A DNA stretch of 64,000 bases, taken from positions 1 to 64,000 of the forward strand of contig DEZI01000033.1 in the NCBI GenBank assembly GCA_002364755.1, written 5' to 3'. Both the position numbers and the translations under genes were made by a program. Below the pieces are notes generated by a model, which made no database searches, was not told the origin of the DNA, and worked only from the letters and a program-made list of their open reading frames with translations. This DNA is from Stenotrophomonas maltophilia (lineage in GTDB: Bacteria > Pseudomonadota > Gammaproteobacteria > Xanthomonadales > Xanthomonadaceae). Shown in pieces: positions 50,265-59,657 of the stretch (its first letter is position 1; each line of letters begins with the position of its first letter).

Positions 50265-51590
<1,326 letters not shown>

Positions 51591-51649
51591 GGGCAGAAGC
51601 ATCCACGCGTGGCGTGTCTCTACTGGAATTCGCGCCCATCCGGATCGGT

Positions 51650-51829
51650 GGCTCCACGCCATGCGTGGATATCGCGCCCCACCCGAGTAGATCCACGCCA
51701 TGCGTGGATATCGCGCCCCACCCGAGTAGATCCACGCCATGCGTGGATATCGCGCCCTACCCAAGTAGATCCACGCCATGCGTGGATATCGCGCCCCACC
51801 CAAGTAGATCCACGCCATGCTTGGATGGC
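51650..51829. repeat. 39-bp tandem palindromic repeat
   Basis: Units begin at 51650 (partial), 51689, 51728, 51767 and 51806. Each contains GATCCACGCCATGCGTGGAT (hairpin) and a linker ATCGCGCCCCACCCGAGT. The last copy has a mutated arm (GCTTGG). The same hairpin occurs singly near 54692-54714. No unique spacers, so not CRISPR. Confidence 0.85.
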
Positions 51830-51843
51830 GGGGTCATCGGGCC

Positions 51844-51884
51844 GGGGTCAGAGCCCTATTGCGCTGCAAAAGGGATCCGACCCC
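51844..51884. repeat. 41-bp palindromic repeat, GGGGTCAGAGCCC class
   Basis: Second copy of the repeat at 6138-6178 (same 41-bp length, arms GGGGTCAGAGCCCT and AGGGATCCGACCCC). It overlaps the 3' end of the ABC-F gene and supplies its last residues and stop codon on the minus strand. Confidence 0.8.
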
Positions 51885-53491
51885 GGGTCTGCGTCGCGCC
51901 ACTGCCAGCCATCAGCCCCCACCTGCAGCACCTGCGTCGGCCGCAACGCGCGCAGCAGGTGGATGTCATGGCTCACCATCACCAGGCCACCCTCCCAAGC
52001 ACCCAGCAGTGACTCCAGCGCCTGCAGCGCGGTCAGGTCCAGTGCGTTGCCGGGCTCGTCCAGCAGCAACAGCTGCGGTGCCGGTTGCGCATAGAGCACG
52101 CTGGCCAGTGCGCCCTTTACCCGTTCGCCATCGCTGAGGCTGCTGGCCGGCCGCTGGATGCGCTGTGCGTCCAGCCCGAGCAGGGCCAGCCGCGTGCGCA
52201 GCTCGGCGGGGTCGGCCGTCGGATTGGCCGACTGCACCGTATCGAGGATGCTGTGCTCACCGGCCAGTGCCAGCAGCTGCTGGTCCAGCAGCGCCAGCGG
52301 TGCATGCCGCTGCACCTCGCCCGCGCGCGCATCCATCTTGCCGGCCAGCACGCGCAGCAGGGTGGACTTGCCACTGCCGTTGTCACCGACCACGGCAATG
52401 CGCTGGCCACGGCGGATATCCAGCTGCAACGGTGCGCTGCAGCCATGCGGCAGCACCAGATCGTGGGCCTGCAGCAGCCGCGCGCTGCCGCGCTCGCCTT
52501 CGCTGGCGAACAGTGCAAGGTCGGGTGGCGCCTGCACGGCGGCAGCGGCGCTGCGCAACTGCTGGGCGCTGGCCTGCAGGCGGTCGGCCTGGATCTGCTG
52601 CGCACGGCCCTGGGTGGCCTCGGCACGCTGCTTCTGCCCGCCCAGCAGGATCGGCGCCTGGTTGGCCTGCTTCGCATCGCGGTTGCCGCGCGCCTGCCGC
52701 TGCTGCTGGCGTTCGTGCTGCTCGCGCGCACTGCGCTGCTGCTGGCGGTGCTGAGCGCGGGCATGGTCGAGCTGCGCGACTGCGGCGTCGCGTTCGACGG
52801 CGCGTGCCTCGGCGTAGTGCTGCCACGGCCCGCCATAGCGATGCAGCCGGTGCGCATCCAGTTCCACGATCTGCTGCATGTGGGCCAGCAGCTCGCGGTC
52901 GTGGCTGATCACCAGCAGCCCGCCCGGCCACTGCTGCAGTTGCTGGTACAGCTGCTGGCGGTTGCGTGCATCCAGATGGTTGCTGGGTTCGTCGAGGATG
53001 AGCCAGTCGGCGCCGCTGGCCCATGCGCCAGACAATGCAACGCGCATGGCCTGGCCACCACTGAGGCGCGCGGCCGGCTGCGTGGGCTGCAGATCATCGG
53101 GCAGGCCCAGGGCACGCCATTGCTGCTGCAGGCGCTCGCGCAGGTCCCAGCGATCACCGATGCAGGCGAAATCAGCCTCGTCGATGCTGCCGGCTTCGAT
53201 GCGCTCAAGTGCGGCCAGTTCAGCGCCCACGCCTGCCAGTTCGCCCACGGTGCCGCGTGGCGGGTAGCCGGTCGTGGGCAGCAGGAAGACCCGGCCGCTG
53301 CCGCGCACCTGGCCGCTGTCGGGCGTCAGTTGCCCGGCCAGCAGGCGCGCGAGCACGCTCTTGCCGGTGCCGTTGGCACCGACCAGGCCGGTGGCCACCG
53401 GTTCAAAGGAAAACGAGAGTTCGGAAAACAGCGATCGGCCATCGGCCAACCGATAGGACACGCGATCGAGCGCGAGGGAATGCGTGGTCAT
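51848..53491 (-). CDS. ABC-F family ATPase
   Basis: 547 residues with two nucleotide-binding domains and no transmembrane part: first Walker A GANGTGKS (about residues 38-45), signature LSGGQ, Walker B LILDEPSNHLD; second GDNGSGKS (about 362-369), SDGERVKGALA (degenerate LSGGE) and LLLLDEPGNALD. A charged Gln/Arg-rich linker (about 225-310) joins the two NBDs, as expected for the P-site tRNA interaction motif region. ABC-F proteins act on the ribosome in translation or antibiotic protection. The degenerate second signature and the Gly/Asn change in the second Walker B are odd. C-terminus ends in the palindromic repeat. GGAGGT RBS before the ATG. Confidence 0.88.
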   Translation of the reverse strand: MTTHSLALDRVSYRLADGRSLFSELSFSFEPVATGLVGANGTGKSVLARLLAGQLTPDSGQVRGSGRVFLLPTTGYPPRGTVGELAGVGAELAALERIEAGSIDEADFACIGDRWDLRERLQQQWRALGLPDDLQPTQPAARLSGGQAMRVALSGAWASGADWLILDEPSNHLDARNRQQLYQQLQQWPGGLLVISHDRELLAHMQQIVELDAHRLHRYGGPWQHYAEARAVERDAAVAQLDHARAQHRQQQRSAREQHERQQQRQARGNRDAKQANQAPILLGGQKQRAEATQGRAQQIQADRLQASAQQLRSAAAAVQAPPDLALFASEGERGSARLLQAHDLVLPHGCSAPLQLDIRRGQRIAVVGDNGSGKSTLLRVLAGKMDARAGEVQRHAPLALLDQQLLALAGEHSILDTVQSANPTADPAELRTRLALLGLDAQRIQRPASSLSDGERVKGALASVLYAQPAPQLLLLDEPGNALDLTALQALESLLGAWEGGLVMVSHDIHLLRALRPTQVLQVGADGWQWRDADPGSDPFCSAIGL

Positions 53492-53686
53492 GCGACCTCC
53501 ATGGGATGCCTGGTTCTCCCCTGCGCACAGGGGCGGGAAGAGTCGGGCCGTCTAGTGGAAAGACGGCGGCATCACTGGCGCATTGGTCGCGGGCCTCTTG
53601 GAGGAATAGGGGGGATTATAGCGCCGGTGGATGAATGGTCGTGGTGGCGATGCTCCGTCATCCTCGCATGGCGTGGATCTACCGGG

Positions 53687-54093
53687 CTACGGGACGGTAT
53701 CCAGCCGTGCGCCGATGAAGTCGATGAACACCCGCAGCTTCGGCAGCACATGCCGGCCCGAAGGCCACAGCAGATGGAAGGTGCCGCAGGAATGCACGTG
53801 CTCATCCAGTACGGTGACCAGGCGGCCATCGGCAATGGCATCACGCACCGAGTGCACCGGGACGAAGGCCAGGCCGATATCGCGCAGGGCCAGCTCCACC
53901 CGCGCTTCGATGGTGTTGGCGACCATGTGCACGGGCAGTTCCTGTGCGGCCTCTTCGTGCGGCCACTGGATCGGCCACGGTTCCAACTTGCCGCTGCTGG
54001 GGAATTTGTAGTGCAGCAGCGTGTGCTGCAGCAGGCCGGCCGGCGCCTTGGGCACGCCGCGCCGCTGCAGGTAGGCCGGTGAGGCGACGATGC
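53687..54093 (-). pseudogene. Truncated LysR-family regulator (3' half)
   Basis: About 135 residues of a LysR substrate-binding domain: IVASPAYLQRRG, LVTVLDEHV.. and the C-terminal RVFIDFIGARLDTVP. The DNA-binding HTH and first half of the effector domain are missing. The fragment is cut at about 54093, where it meets the start of a truncated MFS gene in the opposite direction. A single deletion removing both 5' ends explains this arrangement. No regulatory function expected. Confidence 0.82.
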
Positions 54094-54639
54094 CGCTTCC
54101 TGGCCGGCGTGGGTGCGGGCCTGTTGTGGTCACTGGTCGCTGGCTATGCGGCGCGCCTGGTGGTGCCCGAACTGCAGGGGCGGGCGATCGCGGTGGCGAT
54201 GGTGGGTTCACCGTTGGCGCTGTCGCTGGGGGTGCCGGCGGGCACGCTGCTGGGCCAGCAGATCGGCTGGCGCTGGGCGTTCGGACTGATGGCATTGCTG
54301 GCGGTGCTGCTGCTGGGCTGGGTGCGCTGGGCGGTGCTGGCGCTGCTGCTGTGGCCGGGCGTGCCGCAGGTGCTGCTGCTGGCCAGCGTGCTGTGGGGCG
54401 TGGCGTTTGGTGCGGTGCCGACGCTGTTCCAGACCGCGGTGGCGCGGCGTGCGGGCGCGGCGGCGGACCTGGCGCAGTCGATGCTGGTGACCGGCTGGAA
54501 CCTGGCGATTGCCGCCGGCGGCATGGCCGGTGGCGTGGTGCTGCAGTCGGCGGGGGCAGGGCAGCTGGCGTGGTTGCCGTTGCTGCTGCTGGCGGTGTGC
54601 GCGGCGTGGTTGTGGGCGCGGCCGAAGGCCTGGGTGTAG
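54094..54639 (+). pseudogene. Truncated and internally deleted MFS transporter
   Basis: Remaining residues start abruptly at RFLAGVGAGLLWSLVAGYAARLVVPELQGRA (the TM4-5 region of an arabinose/drug-efflux-type MFS) and continue to KAWV. The N-terminal three TM segments are missing. Further on, LLLGWVRW is joined directly to AVLALLLWPGVPQVLLLASVLWG, skipping the usual central loop and TM6-TM9, so a second, in-frame deletion has occurred. LysR/MFS pairs are normally divergent, which fits the shared deletion point at about 54093. Confidence 0.8.
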
Positions 54640-54715
54640 TGGCTGGTGCATGGGGATGCCGGCCAGGGGCCGGCACTACCAGGGCGGCGTCATCCACGCA
54701 TGGCGTGGATCTACT
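54636..54715. repeat. SMAG-type repeat copies (two classes)
   Basis: GTAG at 54636 begins a degenerate hairpin with GCCGGCC..GGCCGGC, closing ACTAC at 54679, then an ATCCACGCATGGCGTGGAT hairpin near 54692-54711 closing CTAC. The GTAG again overlaps the stop codon of the pseudogene. Confidence 0.7.
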
Positions 54716-54848
54716 GAGAGAGGGCGTCGCTGCGACCCGCGTCCGCATTTGCTCTTTCTGTTGATTCCGTGGTCGGGCGCCGCAGCAAGGTGCCCGGCCA
54801 ACCCGCGGATTACGGCCGTCCCATCACGAGGGGCTCCGCCGTTGGCCG

Positions 54849-56468
54849 TCATTCTTCTGCAGCGGCCCGCTCGATCGGCACGCTGCGCGGGTTCTGCATG
54901 TCCTCCCGCGCCGCGCCGTAGCGCTGCTGGCGCTGGTGGTGGAAGGCGATGAACGCATCGCGCGGCAGCGGCCGCGAGAACAGCCAGCCCTGGCCGAACT
55001 GCACCTGCTGGCTGTGCAGGTAGGCCAGCTGCGGTTCGGTCTCCACGCCTTCGGCCACCACCCACAGGCCCAGTTCCTTGGCCATGTCGATGATGTGCGG
55101 GGTGACTGGGCTGGTCGCGCTTTCGGTGCCGATGGCATCGACGAACGACTTGTCGATCTTCAGCGCGTCCAGCGGCAGCTGCTCCAGGTACTGCAGGCTG
55201 GAATAGCCCACGCCGAAATCGTCGATGGCGATGCTGTGCCCGGCACGGCGCGCTGCGGCCAGCATGGTGCGGGCGCGGTCGGCATCGAGGAAGCCGCGTT
55301 CGGTGGCCTCCAGCCAGATCTGCTGCGGCAGGATGCCGCTGCCGGCCATGCGCTGGGTGATCGACTTCAAGGCGCGGCCGCTGATGATGTCCTCGGCCGC
55401 GAGGTTGATGGCGATGTGTGCGCTGCGGTCCTCCACCAGCAGTTCGCGCATGTCCGACACCACGTTCTCGATCACCAGGTCGGTGAGCGCGGCGATCAGG
55501 CCGTGCTCCTCGGCCAGCGGCACGAAGATGTCCGGGCGCACCTGGGTGCCGTCGGGACGCTGCCAGCGCACCAGGGCCTCGGCACCGACGCAGATGCCGG
55601 TCTCCAGCTCGATGATGGGCTGGTAGTGCAGGTACAGCTCGCGGCGGCGGATGGCGATGGACAGTTCGCCGCGCAGCGACAGCCGACGACGCGACAGCCA
55701 GATCACCACGCCGGCGCCGGCAGCGGCCAGCAGCAGGCCCACCGGCACGAACAGCCAGGCCTGCTGGCGGAAGGTGGCGGCCAGGGCGGTGCGCGGGCCG
55801 GTGGCGATGGCCAGCCACTCGTTGTTGCGGGCCGTGGCGTACAGGGTGTCGTCGTCCAGGCCCTCGCCAGGCTGGCGCAGCTGCTGCAGCAGCAGGTCCG
55901 GGTTGATGCCGTCCTGCTTGGACAGCAGGCGGCCGTCGGGGCTGGCCAGGGCCAGGCGCACCTGCGGATCGGCGATGACATCGACGAAGCGGCGCGGGTC
56001 GACCAGCGTGTCGTAGGAGCCGTACAGGATGGACAGCACCGTTCGCCCGCCGCTGGACTGCGGGCGCACGCCCACGGTAATGCCGGCGCCATCGCTGGTG
56101 ACATGGTCCGGGGTGGGCTGGCTGACGTCGGCCTCGAACGCACCCCACGAGGTGCACCGCAGCTTGCCCGCCTCGAAGTAGCCCATCTGGTCGACCGAGG
56201 GCGTGGTCATCACCAGGGTCTGCATGCGCCGAACGTGCTCGGGGCTGCAGGGCGGCAGGCGCGAGGCTTCGGCGGCCTTCAGCACCGCCAGCGATTCCTG
56301 GTAGGAGACGTCGGCGCGGCGCAGGGCGCGCTCGGCGATCTCGTGCAGGCGCTGCTGTTCCAGGCTGACCGCGCTGTTCCAGGTGGCGTAGACCATCGCG
56401 GTGATCGGCACGACGGCCGCCAGGATCGCCAGCAGGGTCGCGGCGATGATGACGCCCACGCGGCTCAT
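54849..56468 (-). CDS. CSS-motif EAL cyclic-di-GMP phosphodiesterase
   Basis: 539 residues: N-terminal TM (about 7-28), periplasmic CSS-motif sensor (about 30-235) with the PPCSPEHV and LRCTSWG cysteine motifs that respond to redox/DsbA, second TM (about 238-260), then a cytosolic EAL domain with all catalytic motifs: GAEALVRW, NLAAEDI (N), LEATERG (E), IDDFGVGYSSL (DD), LKIDKSFV (K) and AEGVETE. So an active c-di-GMP phosphodiesterase is predicted, degrading the second messenger in response to envelope signals. Single gene. Confidence 0.92.
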   Translation of the reverse strand: MSRVGVIIAATLLAILAAVVPITAMVYATWNSAVSLEQQRLHEIAERALRRADVSYQESLAVLKAAEASRLPPCSPEHVRRMQTLVMTTPSVDQMGYFEAGKLRCTSWGAFEADVSQPTPDHVTSDGAGITVGVRPQSSGGRTVLSILYGSYDTLVDPRRFVDVIADPQVRLALASPDGRLLSKQDGINPDLLLQQLRQPGEGLDDDTLYATARNNEWLAIATGPRTALAATFRQQAWLFVPVGLLLAAAGAGVVIWLSRRRLSLRGELSIAIRRRELYLHYQPIIELETGICVGAEALVRWQRPDGTQVRPDIFVPLAEEHGLIAALTDLVIENVVSDMRELLVEDRSAHIAINLAAEDIISGRALKSITQRMAGSGILPQQIWLEATERGFLDADRARTMLAAARRAGHSIAIDDFGVGYSSLQYLEQLPLDALKIDKSFVDAIGTESATSPVTPHIIDMAKELGLWVVAEGVETEPQLAYLHSQQVQFGQGWLFSRPLPRDAFIAFHHQRQQRYGAAREDMQNPRSVPIERAAAEE

Positions 56469-56672
56469 GGCAGGTTTTCCAGGGGGCGGGGCAGGGCGCT
56501 GCGCATGGCGGGCCGGTCCTTGGTCGGATGCGCTATCTGAGCATGTTGCAGCCCCGGGGGGAATGGTTGGGACCCGACTGCTTCCTACTTGACGCTTTCA
56601 GCCCGTACAGCGCTGGCGCTCGGCGCCGCAGAGGACTACCGTCGGAAACTTCACCCGCCCCTTCCCGCGCCC

Positions 56673-58043
56673 ATGACCGAGCCCGCCACGCCCCCGGAAC
56701 ACCTGCGCCGCAGCCTGTCCAACCGCCACCTGCAACTGATCGCCATCGGCGGTGCCATCGGGACCGGCCTGTTCATGGGGTCGGGCAAGACCATCAGCCT
56801 GGCCGGTCCGTCCATCCTGTTTGTCTACCTCATCATCGGCGCGATGCTGTTCTTCGTGATGCGCGCGATGGGCGAGCTGCTGCTATCCAACCTGCAGTAC
56901 AAATCCTTCATCGACTTTTCAACCGACCTGCTCGGCCCCTGGGCCGGATTCTTCTGCGGGTGGACGTACTGGTTCTGCTGGATCGTCACTGCCATCGCCG
57001 ATGTCATTGCCATCGCTGCCTATGCGCAGTTCTGGTTCCCCGAGCTGCAGGCGTGGATACCGGCACTGCTGTGCGTGATGCTGCTGCTGGGCCTGAACCT
57101 GGTGACGGTGAAGCTGTTCGGCGAGATGGAGTTCTGGTTCGCGCTGATCAAGATCGTGGCCATCTGCGCGCTGATCATCACCGGTGCCGGCCTGGTGGCG
57201 TGGGGCTTCACCTCGCCCAGCGGACATACCGCCTCGCTGTCCAACCTGTGGAACGATGGCGGCATGTTCCCGATGGGCCTGGTCGGCTTCTTCGCCGGTT
57301 TCCAGATAGCGGTGTTCGCCTTCGTCGGCATCGAGCTGGTGGGCACCACCGCCGCCGAAACCGCCGACCCGGAGCGCAACCTGCCCAAGGCGATCAACTC
57401 GATCCCGGTGCGCATCATCATTTTCTACGTGCTGGCCCTGGTGGCGATCATGGCGGTGACGCCGTGGCGCCAGGTGGTGCCGGACAAGAGCCCGTTCGTG
57501 CAGCTGTTCGTGCTGGCCGGCATCCCCGCCGCGGCCAGCCTGATCAACTTCGTGGTGCTGACCTCGGCCACGTCGTCGGCCAACAGCGGCATCTTCTCCA
57601 CCAGCCGCATGCTGTACGGGCTGGCCGAAGGGGGCCACGCCCCGCGCGGCCTGTCGCGCCTGTCACGCGCGGCGGTGCCGGCCCGCGGCCTGCTGTTCTC
57701 GTGCCTGTGCCTGCTGGGCGGCACCCTGCTGATCTACCTGATCCCGAACCTGGTGACCGCCTTCACCCTGGTGACGACGCTGGCGACGGTGCTCTTCATC
57801 TTCGTCTGGTCGCTGATCCTGGTGGCCTACATGGTCTACCGCCGCCGCTACCCGGAGCGCCACGCCGCCTCGATCTTCAAGATGCCCGGCGGCGTGGCCA
57901 TGTGCTGGGCCTGCCTGGTGTTCTTCGCCGGCGTGCTGGTGCTGCTGAGCCTGCAGGCCGACACCCGCCAGGCGCTGGTAGCCAGCCCGGTGTGGTTCGT
58001 GCTGCTGGGCGCGGGGTACTGGCTGCGGCGCCGGGCGGGGTAG
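56673..58043 (+). CDS. cycA: Amino acid permease, CycA-type (D-serine/D-alanine/glycine)
   Basis: 456-residue inner-membrane APC-superfamily transporter with about 12 hydrophobic segments. RRSLSNRHLQLIAIGGAIGTGLFMGSGKTI (TM1 signature), GWTYWFCWIVTAIADVIAIAAY, and IELVGTTAAETADPERNLPKAIN match CycA. It imports glycine, D-alanine and D-serine by proton symport. The start ATG 56673 is followed by typical basic N-terminus. Stop TAG is also the GTAG of a palindrome. Substrate specificity is inferred from family. Confidence 0.88.
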   Translation: MTEPATPPEHLRRSLSNRHLQLIAIGGAIGTGLFMGSGKTISLAGPSILFVYLIIGAMLFFVMRAMGELLLSNLQYKSFIDFSTDLLGPWAGFFCGWTYWFCWIVTAIADVIAIAAYAQFWFPELQAWIPALLCVMLLLGLNLVTVKLFGEMEFWFALIKIVAICALIITGAGLVAWGFTSPSGHTASLSNLWNDGGMFPMGLVGFFAGFQIAVFAFVGIELVGTTAAETADPERNLPKAINSIPVRIIIFYVLALVAIMAVTPWRQVVPDKSPFVQLFVLAGIPAAASLINFVVLTSATSSANSGIFSTSRMLYGLAEGGHAPRGLSRLSRAAVPARGLLFSCLCLLGGTLLIYLIPNLVTAFTLVTTLATVLFIFVWSLILVAYMVYRRRYPERHAASIFKMPGGVAMCWACLVFFAGVLVLLSLQADTRQALVASPVWFVLLGAGYWLRRRAG

Positions 58044-58125
58044 CGTCGACCGTTGGTCGACTCTCGCGCGCAGCGCGCGGCTTTCGCGTTCTGATCGGGA
58101 AGCAGTCGACCAACGGTCGACGCCA
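58040..58125. repeat. SMAG-type repeat pair (GTCGACC class)
   Basis: GTAG at 58040-58043 (TAG is the cycA stop), then GCGTCGACCGTTGGTCGAC; inverted partner GTCGACCAACGGTCGACGC ends near 58123. A GCGCGCAGCGCGCG hairpin lies between. Confidence 0.82.
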
Positions 58126-58173
58126 CCGGGATTCACCAGAATTTCGCGGGCGTGGCCGGATCATCCGGCCGCC

Positions 58174-58938
58174 ATGACCCTTCGCCTTGCCCTCGTTGCG
58201 CTGTTGCTGCTGCCGGGCCTGGCCAGCGCCCGCACGGTCTACCGCTGCGTGCAGGGCAACACGGTCAGCCTCGCCACCGCGCCGGAACCGGGCTCGCGCT
58301 GCACGCCGAAGGAGATCGACGACAACGCCATCCAGGCCCCCAACCTGTGGGGCAACATGGGCGTCTTCAGCGGCGTGCTGTATGAGCGCGAGCAGGACGG
58401 AGTGCTGGTCTATTCCACCCGCAACCTTCCCGGCTCGCGCGTGTTCCTGAAATTCACCGTCGCCACCCCGCCCGGTGAGCCCGCCCACGAGGGCCTGGGC
58501 AAGGTCGGCAAGCCGCAGCTGGCCCAGCACGCCAAGCAGTTCAAAGCAGCTGCCAAGGCCACCGGCGTCGACGACGCCTGGCTGCGCGCGATCGCCCACG
58601 CCGAAAGCAACTTCGATGCGCTGGCCGTCTCCAGCAAGGGCGCGCAGGGCGTGATGCAGCTGATGCCCGAGACCGCACTGGAATACGGCGTGCGCGATCC
58701 GTTCTCGCCGCAGCAGTCGATCGACGGCGGCGCCCGCTACATGCGTGCACTGCTGCGCCGCTACAACGGCGACCGCGCGCTGTCAGCGGCCGCCTACAAC
58801 GCCGGCATCGGCGCGGTCGCCCGCTACAAGGGCGTGCCGCCGTATGCCGAAACCCTGGCCTACGTGGACAAGGTGATGGCGCTGTACACGCGCTACCGCG
58901 AGGCGATGGGCATCCGCAGCGAAGTACCGGCGAAGTAG
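58174..58938 (+). CDS. Lytic transglycosylase (SLT domain), secreted
   Basis: 254 residues with signal peptide (LRLALVALLLLPGLASA). N-terminal part resembles a DUF4124-like segment (RTVYRCVQGN); SLT domain at about 125-240: catalytic Glu in AHAESNFDALAVSSKGAQGVMQLMPETA, then YMRALLRRYNGD and AAYNAGIGAV. It cleaves the glycosidic bond of peptidoglycan forming 1,6-anhydroMurNAc. Monocistronic; start clear. Confidence 0.9.
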   Translation: MTLRLALVALLLLPGLASARTVYRCVQGNTVSLATAPEPGSRCTPKEIDDNAIQAPNLWGNMGVFSGVLYEREQDGVLVYSTRNLPGSRVFLKFTVATPPGEPAHEGLGKVGKPQLAQHAKQFKAAAKATGVDDAWLRAIAHAESNFDALAVSSKGAQGVMQLMPETALEYGVRDPFSPQQSIDGGARYMRALLRRYNGDRALSAAAYNAGIGAVARYKGVPPYAETLAYVDKVMALYTRYREAMGIRSEVPAK

Positions 58939-58941
58939 GCA

Positions 58942-59538
58942 TCAGCGGATGTGATCGCTGGCGAACAGGTCATAGCGATCAATGCGCCCCACCTCAGCCA
59001 GGGCCGCCTGCACTTCGGGCCGGGCCACCAGTTCGCGCCAGCGCCCCGGCAGGGCAGCATCGGCGGGCAGCGTGGGCGCGGTGCGCATCTGCTGCAGCGA
59101 CAGCAACGCGCTGCTGCGCAGCTTCACCGATTCCAGCTGCACGATCAGCATGACCGTCGCTTCGTTCATGCGTCCTGCCGCCAGTGGCAGTTGGGAGAGC
59201 AGGTCGGCGGCCCCCGGTCCCTGCCCGGACACGCCGCGTGCGGCGTCGGCGGCTGCGGTCTTGTCGCCCCTCTGCTGCGCGGCGATGAACCGGATGTAAT
59301 GCCGTTGGGCGGTGGCGTAGCCAGTCAGGGGCGCGGTTGTGGCCACGGCGGCCTGCGCCTCCTCGTAACGGCCATCGTCCATCAGCCGCTCAGCGTGCGC
59401 AGCCTGGGCCTCGATGGAGGTCCCGGTTTCTGCTGCGAGAAGCGGGGCTGCGCTCCCGCGTGCCCACGAGGTAGCCGCCGGGGCCAGCAGTACAGCGGCG
59501 AACAGCATAGCGAGCGCAGGACGGGGCACGCAGGCCAC
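58942..59538 (-). CDS. Periplasmic protein, possible TPR-like
   Basis: 198 residues from a GTG at 59538 (ATG 59508 is also possible) with a signal peptide (AMLFAAVLLAPAATSWARG). The mature part is helical, with repeated AERLMDDGRYEEAQAAV and QRGDKTAAADAARGV motifs like TPR half-repeats. Function unknown. Convergent with the transglycosylase gene, 3 bp apart. Confidence 0.6.
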   Translation of the reverse strand: MACVPRPALAMLFAAVLLAPAATSWARGSAAPLLAAETGTSIEAQAAHAERLMDDGRYEEAQAAVATTAPLTGYATAQRHYIRFIAAQQRGDKTAAADAARGVSGQGPGAADLLSQLPLAAGRMNEATVMLIVQLESVKLRSSALLSLQQMRTAPTLPADAALPGRWRELVARPEVQAALAEVGRIDRYDLFASDHIR

Positions 59539-59657
59539 CTTCCATGGAGTGCGCCGATTGAAGCCCGGCTGCGGCAGCGTTACAAGTGCCGTGCTCGACG
59601 CCGTTGCAGCCAGCGTCTATCGTCGTGGCCTCTTTCAGGGCAGGGCGAACGCGAGCG

